This document shows, in pieces, positions 45,275-57,378 of a stretch of DNA of 64,000 nt; position 1 is the stretch's first letter, and every line of letters begins with the position of its first letter. Below the pieces are notes generated by a model that made no database searches, was not told where the DNA came from, and worked only from the letters and a program-made list of their open reading frames with translations. The position numbers were made by a program, and so were the translations under genes. The stretch is taken from NCBI RefSeq assembly GCF_937616625.2, contig NC_065571.1, forward strand, positions 8,620,501-8,684,500. Direction: 5' to 3'. This DNA comes from Mercurialis annua. Taxonomy: Eukaryota; Streptophyta; Magnoliopsida; Malpighiales; Euphorbiaceae.

Positions 45275-45920
45275 TTATTAAAACAACAGACAATACTAAT
45301 TATAAGAAAAAGCTAAATACAACTATATTTTAATTATACTTTGCACATCATATTGTCCATCAATATCTTTTAAATTTGTATATTAGTCTAAGGCTTAGTA
45401 TATATGTATATGTATGCAATGTAATAATAATTCACATAAAATATATAATTAGTAGTATTTTATTGAATTGAATTTTAGTTTTAACATTATTATTATTTCC
45501 AACTCTTTCTCTCTCTTTGTTAATTTCCTGCTTGTTTATCATAGTATTCTGGTATGAGAACGCGTTGACCTTTGAAATTTAACGAACAAAATCTTTATAG
45601 CACACACTTTGGGATCCGATCGCATAAAAGAGTCAAAAAGAGTAGCCAAAGTGTTTCTTTATGAAACCTAAGCCTTTTTTTTCTTGAAAAACATGGACAT
45701 AGTGGTTTGAAAGAGGGAAACAACTTTCCTTGTTATTGTGCCGTTTATTCGGTTTAATTATAATCGAACTAAAATAAGTCAATTTTTTCAATAAAAGTAA
45801 ACTAAAGTTTTATGGAATTATAATTTTTTTTAAACCGATTCAAATCAAACTACTAAGTTAAATGTTTTAGTTCGATTTGATTATTTCAGTTTATTTTGTC
45901 TTAAAGTTTAATTATTTAAA
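45275..45920. other. Distal upstream region of STIG1-like gene 2
   Basis: Positions 45530-45720 are homologous to 49360-49570 (GAGAACGCGTTGACC, AAAAGAGTCAAAAAGAGTAGC). This is duplicated upstream DNA of the cluster and holds W-box cores (TTGACC). No gene. Confidence 0.6.
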
Positions 45921-46214
45921 TAGCAATTTGCCCCCTCAACTTGTAAACAATGAGCAATTAACATATAAATTAATTATGTGGGCAAATTAGTTATGAATTT
46001 GCATATTATGGGCAAGTAGCCCTATTTTGACAATTTGTCCACTAAATTTGTAAGTTATTTGTTCCTCAATTGGCAATTTATCTATCAAATTTTAAGCTAA
46101 TTTTTCAAAATAGGGCTAATTGTAAATAATCAGCAAGTTCATGATTAATTTGTCCACACAAATAATTTATATGTTAATTGTCCATTGCTTACAAGTTGAG
46201 GGGAAAAATTGCTA
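45921..46214. mobile_element. MITE with long terminal inverted repeats, about 294 bp
   Basis: The left arm TAGCAATTTGCCCCCTCAAC and the right arm GTTGAGGGGAAAAATTGCTA are inverted repeats that continue inward for about 110 bp, with GCCCTATTTTGA near the centre on both sides. The target duplication is unclear. Confidence 0.75.
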
Positions 46215-46609
46215 CTTAAGTTATTGTTTAATTGAAATTTTTATATTTAAAACTTAACCAAATCAAAAAAATTTAATATTTTATCAAACTAAATCCAATC
46301 TAATCATACCAAATTTAATGAATCCATTAAGTTATTGGGTTTGGCTCTATTTTTGCGTTTCCCTAGTCGTCGATATTAAATTAAAGCATGTGATTAGTAG
46401 AGGAAGAAGCACTTTCAAGAACAATCATATTTAATGTTTTTTTGTTCACATGTACTTTGCCCATTCTATTTTGTTCACTATTTTATTTCAAAAATGGCCA
46501 ACTTTTTCTTCCTTTTTTTCTTCATTTACTAGTAATCACCACTACTAATTAAAATAATTTATAGTGGAAAAACACTTAAACACATGTTCCATTTCTCCAC
46601 CAAAATCCC

Positions 46610-46617
46610 TATAAATA
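46610..46617 (+). promoter_or_regulatory. TATA box of STIG1-like gene 2
   Basis: TATAAATA, 112 bp before the ATG. The surrounding 46384-46720 is closely similar to the promoters of copies 3 and 5. Confidence 0.75.
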
Positions 46618-46721
46618 CTTCATTTGCACTGCCACTCTTCTTCATTCACAAATTATCAAATAAGCTTTATCTCATATTCTCTTCTACTCATTTTTGATCC
46701 AAGAAAAAAAAACTCATATCT

Positions 46722-47234
46722 ATGAAACTACTAAATATTTTCTTGATTCTTGTTCTTATAATGTCTCTACTCCTTTCTGTTGCTTCATTACCCCTCGAAC
46801 AAGAACAACAAGAAAATCAAGATCATGATCATGATCATGATCAAGATCAAGTTCAAGATCAAGATCAAGAAGAAGATATCAACAATGACTTGGCCGAACA
46901 ATCTTCCGATGAGGAATTTAGTTCTGAACGTATTTTTGGTCGCATTCTTACTCAAAAGAAAATTAAGAAAACTCGTCGTATGAGATGCAACAAGTTCCCT
47001 AGGGTTTGCCATGCAAAGGGAAGCCCAGGGCCTCATTGCTGCAAGAAGAAGTGCGTAAATGTGTTGAATGATCGCATGAATTGTGGAGCATGTGGGAAGA
47101 AGTGCAAATACAATCAGAGTTGCTGTAATGGAAAATGTGTTAATCCATTTTTCAGCAGGAATCATTGCGGAGGCTGCAATAATAGGTGTAACAAAGGACA
47201 ATTTTGTGCTTTTGGACTTTGCAATTATGCTTAG
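46722..47234 (+). CDS. STIG1-like secreted cysteine-rich protein, copy 2
   Basis: 170 residues, single exon. Signal peptide 1-23. The linker contains an Asp-His/Asp-Gln run encoded by tandem GATCAT and GATCAA hexamers (46819-46868). FGRILTQKKIKKTRR then precedes the 16-cysteine Stig1 domain (MRCNKFPRVCHAKGSPGPHC to the end GLCNYA). The domain is almost identical to copies 3 and 5. Confidence 0.93.
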   Translation: MKLLNIFLILVLIMSLLLSVASLPLEQEQQENQDHDHDHDQDQVQDQDQEEDINNDLAEQSSDEEFSSERIFGRILTQKKIKKTRRMRCNKFPRVCHAKGSPGPHCCKKKCVNVLNDRMNCGACGKKCKYNQSCCNGKCVNPFFSRNHCGGCNNRCNKGQFCAFGLCNYA

Positions 47235-48049
47235 TTAGAGTTATATTGTGCTGATGCTGAATATCTAATTCTTTATTATATAATGAGATACAAATTCTTT
47301 TGTATGCAGTTGAAGCATATAGATATACATTGTATAATTAGTTTTTGTTTTTGGAAATATACACATTGTACAATTAGTTAATAATGCCAATTGAGCATAC
47401 AATTTTTATTCATCAATTTATACTAAATTTTAGAGTTCTTTTTATATTTACTACTATACTTTTTAATATTCATCTATGATGTGTTTGGTTCAAATTAGTT
47501 TAATAAAATATTATTTGTATATCAATATTGATTGTATTTGATTTATTTTTTTAGAAAATGTATAACTCATTTTTTGAAGTTTATTTTTAAAGAATAGTTA
47601 TATTAGTAATAAGACATTAAAGTATAATAAAAGAGTTATAACTAAAAACGCTTTGAGGTTAGATCAAACTAGATAAATGCTTATGACCTTTGAGAAATAA
47701 AAATTTACCTTAAGATATTCAATCAAATATACTACTATCTTCCTCGTCAGCTAACTAAAATTTAGTTAAAGAATTTAACTATCAAAAATAAAATTTAAGT
47801 TGATTCTTGAACTTAATTTTTTAATAAAATCATAAAAAATAATATAAAACATGAAGAATACTATGTAAATATTCATCAAACTATTAATTATATATAATAG
47901 ATACAGTAGATTAATACATAAATTAATAAAAAAATTAAAATAACTCTAAATATGTTTATCTTAAAAGTTCAAATATTTCTTCAAAAATCACAAGAAATTT
48001 CATCGATTGAGCCTTTCAGAACCAAAAAGGTAACATGAAAAATAAATAA
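47235..48049. other. 3' flank of STIG1-like gene 2; no gene seen
   Basis: AT-rich. The proximal part (47235-47420) resembles the 3' flanks of copies 3 and 5, so it is part of the duplicated unit. Confidence 0.5.
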
Positions 48050-48366
48050 GGATGACTGACCAAGTCTATAATTGTGTTTACTAGACTTTAAAACCATTAG
48101 TAAAAAGAATAGAAGATAATAAGAGAGCTAGGATTTTTTTATTACAGACAGTAGAAAAAAGAGAGACGTGAGACGAGAAGTGAGAGCATTAGAAAGTTAG
48201 ACTTTCTGATTATAGAGTGTGTGAGTGTTGTCGGTGTGGAGTGAAAATTAGGGTTAGGAAAATTTAAAAGGAATATTTATACTAACTCTATTTATACCAC
48301 TTTAATAATATTTTCGATTCGATTTGATTCGATTTTTCGGTTCGAATCGGTTTTTGCTCACCCCTA
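48050..48366 (-). repeat. hAT-like terminal fragment
   Basis: The right edge reads GCTCACCCCTA; on the minus strand this is TAGGGGTGAGC followed by AAAACCGATTCGAACCG, like the hAT end at 7393. The next 200 bp resemble a CT-rich hAT leader. The other end is not found. Confidence 0.45.
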
Positions 48367-50142
48367 ATTCCACCTAGACCTAGCCTATCTATCTTCTCTT
48401 CTATAAACTCAAGCAGTTGTACTTATTGTTTGGGAGTAATTTTTAGCCATCCACCATCTAAATCTCTTAAATTTTACAATTAATTAATAAATAATTCTTA
48501 CTATATATCATTTATTTTAGTGATTGTTTCCAGATTTTCTATTATATGCATAATACTCTTCTCCAAATATGAAGCTTCTATAAAATATCGTCTCAAAATC
48601 ATCCACAATTGATAGATCACCGAATCTGAAATATTCTTGCGGTTCGTTTGAGAGCTTAATTTATATAATGTGAAATTTTTAAAACTTACAAAATCAAAAT
48701 AATATATTAACATAGTGATTAGTGACATATAAACTATCAAATTTATTGCTTTCTCTTATAATGTTAAAAACTTACTATTTAATAATTAATTTAAAAATAA
48801 AGATCTAAATTTATTAATATTATTTAATAATATGTGTGTTTTATATTTTTGGTTTTTTTTTGGTTCGGTACAATTCTGTAAGGTTATCGATATAAATTTG
48901 TACCAAAGATATAAAATCGTACAAAATAAAATTTCAATACATTGAGGGTTATAAAAGTCTGTAGGTGTTTTTGATTCAGTTTTTAGCTTGAGTTTAGGAT
49001 TATTCAGGACACGTGTACATTCCAAATTCTATATTTTTTTTTCTTCTTTTGTAGCATATAGTCTTTAGTTTAATTAATTTTTTATATATAAATATTTCAT
49101 TTTAATTTTAAATAAATTTATTTAACAATTTTTTTGATATAAAAATATAATAAATTCTTTAAATTTTTTAAAATTATTAAATATATCATTAAGTAAATTA
49201 AATGTATTAATATTTATTAACTAATAAATTTAATAAAATTAATTAGAACTATACCATAATTGAGACTTATACTAGAGGAGTAAGATTCAAATAGCATTCA
49301 ACAATAAGTACTTTAGTACATGCATGTTCTAAGTCCTTGTCTTTCTTTGTTAATTTCGGGCTTGTTTATCATTGTATTCAAGAATGAGAACGCGTTGACC
49401 ATTGTAACTTAATTTAAAAAAAAATTATAGCACACACCTCGGGATTAGATCGTATAAAAGAGTCAAAAAGAGTAGCAAAAGAGTTTTTTTTTTTATTCTA
49501 AATATATAAACCTAAGCCTTCTTTTTCTTGCTACGCCCTCCTTTATTAAATTCTTGAAGTGGTTTGAAAGAGGGAAACATTATTGCGCCGTTCATTTGAA
49601 CCGAACTTTTACCTTTTTAATGAAAATAAACTAAATCAAATTAATAAATTAAATTGATTTTTTAGTTTGATTTGATTATTATCATTTGGTTTGCACAAAA
49701 TTTTAACTAAAATTTTTATATCCAATATCAAATCAAATCAAAAAATCTGATATTTTTTTAAAAAAAATTAAGAGTAAATTACACTGAAGTCTCTGAAATA
49801 TACTATAATTTACAGTTTGGTATCTCTTATTTCAAAAGTCTACTTAATGGTTTTTTTAATTTCAATTCCATTAACTGAGAGATCCTTTTGTTAATTTGGA
49901 GCACCAAATCGTTTAGCGGAATTGAAATTGAGGTAACAAATCGTTAAAAATGTAGAAGAAACAAATCGTTTAATAAAATTAGAAGTGAGGGACCAAATCG
50001 TTCACGAAATTATAGGTGGCATACCAAATCGTTTGAAAGTAAGTATCGCGAGGAATTAACAGAGGTGTCTAATAGTTAAAGGAATTAAAATTGAGAGACC
50101 ATTAAATAAAATTTTAAAATAAAAAATATCAAACTGTTAATT
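48367..50142. other. Intergenic DNA and distal upstream region of STIG1-like gene 3
   Basis: No gene. Positions 49360-49570 repeat the upstream block of copy 2. From 49760 to 50142 there are degenerate short repeats (ACCAAATCGTT words). Confidence 0.5.
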
Positions 50143-53100
50143 TGTCACGACCCGAATTCCACCCTAATCCAAGTCACGACCGGCGCTAGGGAATGGGAAT
50201 GTTTGTTCCGAAACCCGTAGCAAGCCTAGAACCTCTAGAAATTTTTCGCAAATATTATCAAAAGATCGCACCTCGCGTACGATCTGTTTTCAGAAAATAC
50301 CGTTAAAACTTTTCTCTTTTAACAAAACACATTTCTGAAAACACACATATAGGCGAAATCTGGTTTTCAGAAGTACTGGTTGGATAACCTCGTTATCTCA
50401 ACCCTCGCTTCCTTCTGAAAACCTGGCGTGGTGATTACTGGAAAGCCAGGGACTTATCTTTCGCTTGCCTTAACACACAGGAATCCCTGTTCCAGACCAC
50501 ACGCCACCGTTAATATGTTTAATAAAATAATGCGGACACCTCTGCGTCTCGCAACGGTGGTATTAAACATATTAAAACACACAGCGGACCGGTTACACAT
50601 AGCCGGCGTATTTAAAACATACTGTTTTTGACCCTCACAAAAACACACGAGGCCGACTCGGTAACTAGATATAATATACCACTAAGCAGCCACCCAGAAG
50701 GTATACACATGCACTAGATCCTATCAGATTATCTAACAAAGGACTAGTGACACGGCTGCTAGCACATTACACTTATACTATTGCAGCATACTAAGAGTAC
50801 AAAATCCTATGTACATTACCGAAGAAGAGCTTTCCTGAAGAAGGGATGTGGAAGCTCGACTGACCTCAAAGCTCGTTGCCTGAAAATTGGGAAACAACAA
50901 CGGGGTCAGAAATATAATTATTTCTGAGTGAGTAAACAGTTTACAGATAAATACCAAAATCGCATTATATATATAAAACAGTTATATATAAAATATGACC
51001 AATTACGTCGATCCATATGAAACCCTAGTTCACAAATGTCCTAACAGACACACTCATCTTACGAGCTTATGAACAACAGAATAAAGACCGTGAACTGAAT
51101 CACTGCCGTCCAATTCTGTATCTCTGGTACCTGGACCGTAATCAGAAACTGCCTTCGCGGCTTATTCCGCGACCGTAACTGTATTAATGTCGTCTCAGGG
51201 TTTACCCGTGAAGTCAGGGCATCTACTTTCCCAATGACTTACACGACATGCATACCTCTATACCTCGACAGAAGTACATCTAAATATCGGTGTTGGTGAT
51301 CACGTAACCCTATTGCTGCCCAATAGGTAGCTCGTTCCAATGGACCTTTCTTGGCTATTTTATACTAGTGCGATTTATGGATTTAAAACAATTGAATAAT
51401 GATATTCAAAAGTAAACACGTAAACTCACAGTACTGCTAAGTTACTACTTAGCACCGCCGTATGTGTGACAGACTCCCTAGAGTCCTGGTCTGACTGCTG
51501 GACAGCTAGTCGGATCAAACATACAAATAACACAAGACAATACATCAATACTCATTTCTGGTATAAACATCTAGGTCCTGAAACCTAGGTTTAATCTAAC
51601 ATATAACACATAGCACGTATGGTCCTTTTCTTTTTAAAAACCATTTGAATCGTTTTCACCTTAAGAAAACGTTTAGACTTCACTCTAGAAGTCATTTTAG
51701 GTATAACAATACCTAATTAAAATCATTTACTAGCATCGACTTGATTGCCAAAGCCATTCACAGTCGACTACTAATTATTTAGCAACATCGTTTGCTAAAT
51801 CTTTTAAACCGGTTAAACGTCGACTTTAACTCTTTTAAAGTCCTTTTTAAACGTTTAACTTTACTTTTAAAATCATATTTTAAAAGTCTTTAGCTTAGGT
51901 TTAAAAACTCTTTTCACTTTCTTTCAAAAGAAGTTTTCGTTTTTAAACGTTTTAGTTCGACGAAACTACGTTAAACAGATAGGGCAAAAAGCCCCAAAAG
52001 AATTTCCCCCTTCAGCGTCGGCCTGGTGCACGTCCGTGCTCCTTGGGTGCACGTTCGTGCACCCCTAGCTAGTGCACGATCGTGCACCATTGTGCACGGT
52101 CGTGCACCCTGTATGGTGCACGTTCGTGCACCTCCAGATTGGTGCACGTTCGTGCACCTTATGTGCACGTCCGTGCACCAACGTGCACAGCCCCGGGGAA
52201 ATTCGATTCTCGGGGCATTCCGACGTGTTTCAATTTCATTTTTCCGCTCCTAACACGTATACACAATCCAATATATCCAAATTCACATTCGAATCGTAAA
52301 AATAATAGGTATACGTTCGATTCGATACGGTAACCGTTTATAAACGAATATATATTCGAAATATATCGAAATATATCAAAATAAACGTTCAATACAAGAT
52401 TAGTACCTCGATTACTTGAGTAATCGTCGAAAAAACGGAGTTAGAATCGAGAAACGGACGAAACGGATTGAAGCCCTAATGTTTGTCGTCGCCACTGGAG
52501 CTAAGCAGCTCAATATCATTTGCTTAAATGAAGCAAATGAATTCGTGGGTTATAATCTGAACCCAAATCACATATATATAATAATGGTTAAAGTGCGTTT
52601 CAGTACTAGCTCAATCATGCACTTTAAACCAACTTCTAAACTAGTCGTCCGTAGTCCAAACGGAAATGACTTTTGAATTTCGTGAAAATTTACCCAAAAA
52701 TCCTATGAAATATAATAAGAATAAAAATATAATTTTTATTCTCATCCGACTTATATTTTATCTTTAATAAATTTCTAAAGATTTATTAGGTCCAAATCTG
52801 TCCCACTTGATTAAACTTTCTACGTCCAAATTTCATGAAATTTTGACGATAGCTTCGTCAAATTATTTCGCGAATAATGACACCAAAATTATTCGTTCGG
52901 GACTTATATATTATTTTATTTCAATTTGGACTAGCGAATAATACTTAATTAGTTTATAATTAAAACTAATTAAAATAATAAATTCAGGGGCTAAACAATA
53001 CCTTTTCCAAACTTGATCCCCACATCACACCGCCTCATTCATCCTTTTCTTTCTTATTTATTTTGTTTTAAATTTTAATATATATATATTTATATTTATA

Positions 53101-53447
53101 TATATATATTAACTTATTTTCTTTAATAACTCGTTGAGACTTCTGAGTTTCGACATTTTAAATTTCGGGGTTTTATCTGAAATATTAAACTCTCCGATAA
53201 GAGTGGTATATTGATATATTAATTATCAATATATTTTTATCTTACGACTCCAGTCGTATTTCTTATTCGATTAGTCCCGTTCATATCCCTTTATTAAAAT
53301 TTAAATACCCGATTTAAATTTTAAACTTCTATTATTACGATATATTTTTAGGGATACTTATAAATTAAATTTACGCTTAAATTTAATTTACGTATTCCCA
53401 GCTAATAAAATCCTTACACGTGGCTTATAAAAATACGGGGTATTATA
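50143..53447 (-). mobile_element. Solo LTR, Tekay-like, 3305 bp
   Basis: On the plus strand it starts TGTCACGACCC and ends CGGGGTATTATA, the inverse of the TGTAATACCCC...GGGTCGTGACA ends with one terminal C-to-T change. The target duplication is TAATT (50138-50142 and 53448-53452). It separates the distal from the proximal promoter of STIG1-like gene 3. A palindrome cluster lies at 52024-52189. Reading frames inside are not conserved. Confidence 0.9.
52024..52189. repeat. GGTGCACG-NN-CGTGCACC palindromes in the solo LTR
   Basis: Seven units with arms GTGCACG/CGTGCAC and centres TC, TT, AT, GT, TT, TT and TC. The first has a damaged right arm (CGTGCTCC), and half-units follow at the right edge. 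Confidence 0.9.
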
Positions 53448-53452
53448 TAATT

Positions 53453-54103
53453 ATAATTATACCTTAGAGACCTGAACAAATAAATTTTCTCTAATTAAAC
53501 AGAACCAAATTGAATTTATCAGAAATATTGGTGTGAGTAATTGATTTTATATAGGTGAGAATATGACAACTCCACATGTTTATGAGAGTGTCTAGGTTCA
53601 ACCATGACCTAATAACTAGAACTAGTTTATAGGTGGTTGAACTTTTACACATATAAATTTATTTATATTTGATTTTTTATTTGAGATTATCTTTAACAGA
53701 ATTAAATCTATTGATCCGATCTAGTACTATTTTTGCATACCCCTTAGTCGTCTATGTTAGATTGGAAGCATGTAAAAAGTAGAGAAAGAAGCATTTGCAA
53801 TAAGAATCATATTTTAATGTATTTTTGTTCACATGTGCTTTTGCCCATTCCATCTTGTTCACTATTGTATTTCAAGAATGGCCAACTTTTTCTTTCTACT
53901 TTTCTTCATTTACTAGTAATCAGCACTACTAATTAAAATAATTTATAGTGGAAGAACACTGAACACATGTTCAATTTCCCCACCAAAATCCCTATAAATA
54001 CTTCATTTGCACTGCCGCTCTTCCTCATTCACAAATTATCAAATTAGCTCTATCTCATTCTCTTTTACTCATTCTTCATCCAAAAATTTAAAAACTTATA
54101 TCT
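53453..54103 (+). promoter_or_regulatory. Proximal promoter of STIG1-like gene 3
   Basis: Positions 53740-54103 are homologous to 46384-46720 and 61266-61632. The TATA box TATAAATA is at 53993-54000, 111 bp before the ATG. Confidence 0.7.
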
Positions 54104-54598
54104 ATGAAGATACTAAATGTTTTCTTGATTCTTGTTCTTGTAATGGCTCTACTTCTTTCTGTTGCTTCATTACCACTCGAACAAGAACAAGAACAAGATC
54201 AAGATAACGACTTAACTGAACAATCGTCTGATGAAGATATCGATAACGACTTGACTGAGCAATCTTCGGATGAAGAATTTAGTTCCGAACATGTTTCCGG
54301 TCGCATTCTTGCTCAAAAGAAAATTAAAAAAACTCGTCGTATGAGATGCAACAAGTTCCCTAGGGTTTGCCATGCAAAGGGAAGCCCAGGGCCTCATTGC
54401 TGCAAGAAGAAGTGCGTAAATGTGTTGAATGATCGGATGAACTGTGGAGCATGTGGGAAGAAGTGCAAATACAATCAGAGTTGTTGTAATGGAAAATGTG
54501 TTAATCCATTTTTCAGCAGGAATCATTGCGGAGGCTGCAACAATAAGTGTAACAAAGGACAATTTTGTGTTTTTGGACTCTGCAATTATGCTAATTAG
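54104..54598 (+). CDS. STIG1-like secreted cysteine-rich protein, copy 3
   Basis: 164 residues. Signal peptide 1-23. The linker has a duplicated 15-residue unit (DNDLTEQSSDE twice) in place of the Asp-His run. SGRILAQKKIKKTRR is followed by the same Stig1 domain as copy 2 with few changes (NNKC, FCVFG). One extra residue, Asn, follows NYA at the C-terminus. Confidence 0.93.
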   Translation: MKILNVFLILVLVMALLLSVASLPLEQEQEQDQDNDLTEQSSDEDIDNDLTEQSSDEEFSSEHVSGRILAQKKIKKTRRMRCNKFPRVCHAKGSPGPHCCKKKCVNVLNDRMNCGACGKKCKYNQSCCNGKCVNPFFSRNHCGGCNNKCNKGQFCVFGLCNYAN

Positions 54599-54777
54599 AA
54601 CTTAAGTGTGGTCATGCTGAATATTGAGTATTGTTATTGTGCTTTTGGATTCTTTATTCAAATTCTTTTGTATGTAGTAGAAGCTTATGCAAATTTAAGC
54701 CAATTGAGTATACAATTGTATTTTCGATGATAATGAGTATACAATTTTTATTCATCAATTTATAATAAGTAATGTAC

Positions 54778-54810
<33 letters not shown>

Positions 54811-57230
54811 ATATTTACTTATAGCAGTGGATTTATGAATCATTAATAAAAATATAAAGTCAAAAAAATTCCTTGTGAGCAAAATAAATATCGTAAGGCG
54901 GGTAAAATCAGTATTTTAACAACAGAACTGGCATATATATCAGTTTTGACGTTGGCGATTGACCCGGTTTAGTACAATAGACACTCTAATAGTTAATATT
55001 CAATAAATTAATAATTCTAATAATTAATAGAAAATTGAGGGAACCAACTTCGTTCCACGTCGGATAATTAATAATTCTATTATTTAATTAACAAAATTTA
55101 TAATATATTCGATAGAAATATTAATTATTAGAGAGATTTTTTTAAAAAAATATATAACAATTTATAATTTATTTGGAGCAACACTAACCTAATTCATAAG
55201 GTGGAAACTGAAATACTTTCAAATTCTGATTTTTTTTCGTTTGAGAAAATTTTAAGGGAAGATATTAGATGAACAAATAAAAGCAAGTGGAGCATCTCTA
55301 ATACAAAAAGATATTAAAAAATATTTTATTTCATGAATACAGTTTCTTGATAATTATTTTTGAGTTCAATATCAGGTAATTTGTTTTTTTGCATATAACA
55401 CATTTTTCTTAAATTTTATTTAATCAATTTTTATTTTATATTGGATATTTAAAAAAAATTATATCTAACATATAAAAATAATTATAATCTATTTTTTTAA
55501 TAATTTATATTATATATCTTTTTTAACTTTATGTAATTTTAATTTTATGTAACTTCAAGTTTATGTAATTTTTATTTTTTTTAATTTTTATATACCTTTT
55601 ATTTTTATGTAATTGTAAAGTAGCCGTTGTAAAATTTTATTCGTTATAATATTTTTTAAAAATAATTTATAATTCATACGTAATTATTTATACATAATTT
55701 AAATACTTAATTGATTTAAGTAAATTTTAAAAAAATTAACATGTACAATTAATATATGATATACATGGAGAACGTTTTTGAATTTTTTTCAAATGAAAAA
55801 GACGTCAATTTAATATTTCAGTATACAATTGAAACGACAAAATACGAAAAAGGGTAAAATTGACAAATTTTCAACGTCAGGGTAGGATTGAAAAGGGGCT
55901 ATAAGGTCGGAGTTTTTTTAAAGTATTAGGCCTAAATGTTTTAATACTCCAATTCATTAAAAAAAAACATCATTATCTTTGTACTTATATTGTAATTAAA
56001 ATGACCAAATGAACATTCTCATAAATTTTTGAGTTATATAAAATACTAATCTAATATTTAAAATTTATTTTTAATAGATAATTTTTATTAGTTTCCAACA
56101 CAAGTAAAGTATGTTTACTAAATGAGTTTCTCATGAGTTTCAAATTTAAATTAAATATTTACTTGATTTTTAAACATTATTATTAATGAATAATTGTCAT
56201 TTTTTTAATTTGAATAAATTATTTATTTAATTTTTAAAAGTCAATAAATAGATAATTTTTATTAATTTTTAGTTTATATAAATAATCTATTAATTGTTTT
56301 TGTTTATAAAAGTTATCATCAAAATTTAAATAAAATTTCAATTAACTTTGTGAACTTTGAAGTTTTTTTTTAATATATAAAAAATTAATTTTTATTAGAT
56401 TAATACATCTCAATATACTCAAATTAAGATATATTTAAATTATAACTGTTAATAATATGTAAGTAACTGTAGACATCTAAATTTATTAATTTTAAACCAG
56501 AATTTATATAAAAATGAAAATTTTAAAAATAATATAATGGGCTACTGTGAGGGTATACGAATAGCAGTAAAATAATTTAATTAAAGGATCACCACTAAGT
56601 TGGCAACCATCCACTCCCCATTAACATCGTATATTATTTATAAGAAGATATATACTACATACCAAGTTTTGTTCAAAAATGACTGTGCCTAATTGAGCCT
56701 ACATTAATAACAAATTTTTTTGACTAATTATAATTGAGTTCTGGTTACAATTATGAAAACAAGGTAGCTCAAAATAATCAACAATATGTTAGATTTGGTT
56801 CAAAAATGCCAATGTGCCTAATTGAGCCAGCATTAATAACAAAATCTTTTGACTATTTATAATTGTATTCTAATTCTAATTAGTAAATAGAAGGTAGCTC
56901 AAATAACTCAATGGTTAAAAAGTTAATTTGTTGATTATTAATAAGAAAAAACTAGAGAGGTGAAAGTTTGACTTGTGTTCTTTCTTTGACTTGTGTTCTT
57001 AATGTCTATTATTGCCCATATTTCTAATGTAATGTTAGACCAATGCTGGGGAAGAAGCATTTATAATCTATTTTATTCAAGAATTTGAACGCGTAGACCA
57101 CAACAAAAAGAATAAAATCTTTGCTACTTTATATATAATATTAGTCATTAGTAGTTGAACATGGACTGATTAATAAATTAAGTATACAAAAACACATGCT
57201 TAATTACTTGATTTGCATTCTTAAATTCTC
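54599..57230. other. AT-rich spacer between STIG1-like genes 3 and 4
   Basis: An (ATT)n microsatellite lies at 54780-54806. Positions 56660-56900 are a tandem duplication of about 125 bp (marker TGTGCCTAATTGAGCC, twice), with a third relative at 63750-63860. Positions 57040-57110 carry GAACGCGTAGACC, related to the upstream block of copies 2 and 3. No gene supported. Confidence 0.55.
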
Positions 57231-57237
57231 TATAAAA
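57231..57237 (+). promoter_or_regulatory. TATA box of STIG1-like gene 4
   Basis: TATAAAA, 148 bp before the ATG. Confidence 0.6.
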
Positions 57238-57378
57238 CCTTCACTTGTTCTTCTCCATCCATCCACAGCATAATTAACAAACTCTTCTTTCTTTCATTGA
57301 TCATTTCAATTCTTAAACTAAAGTTAAACTCATTTGTTCTTCTTTCTTGAATTGTACACTTACGATCACAAAACAAAA

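Noticed and set aside
50428..52676. Short frames inside the second solo LTR
   Set aside because: LTR sequence with palindromes; no domain and no conservation with the other Tekay-like LTRs.
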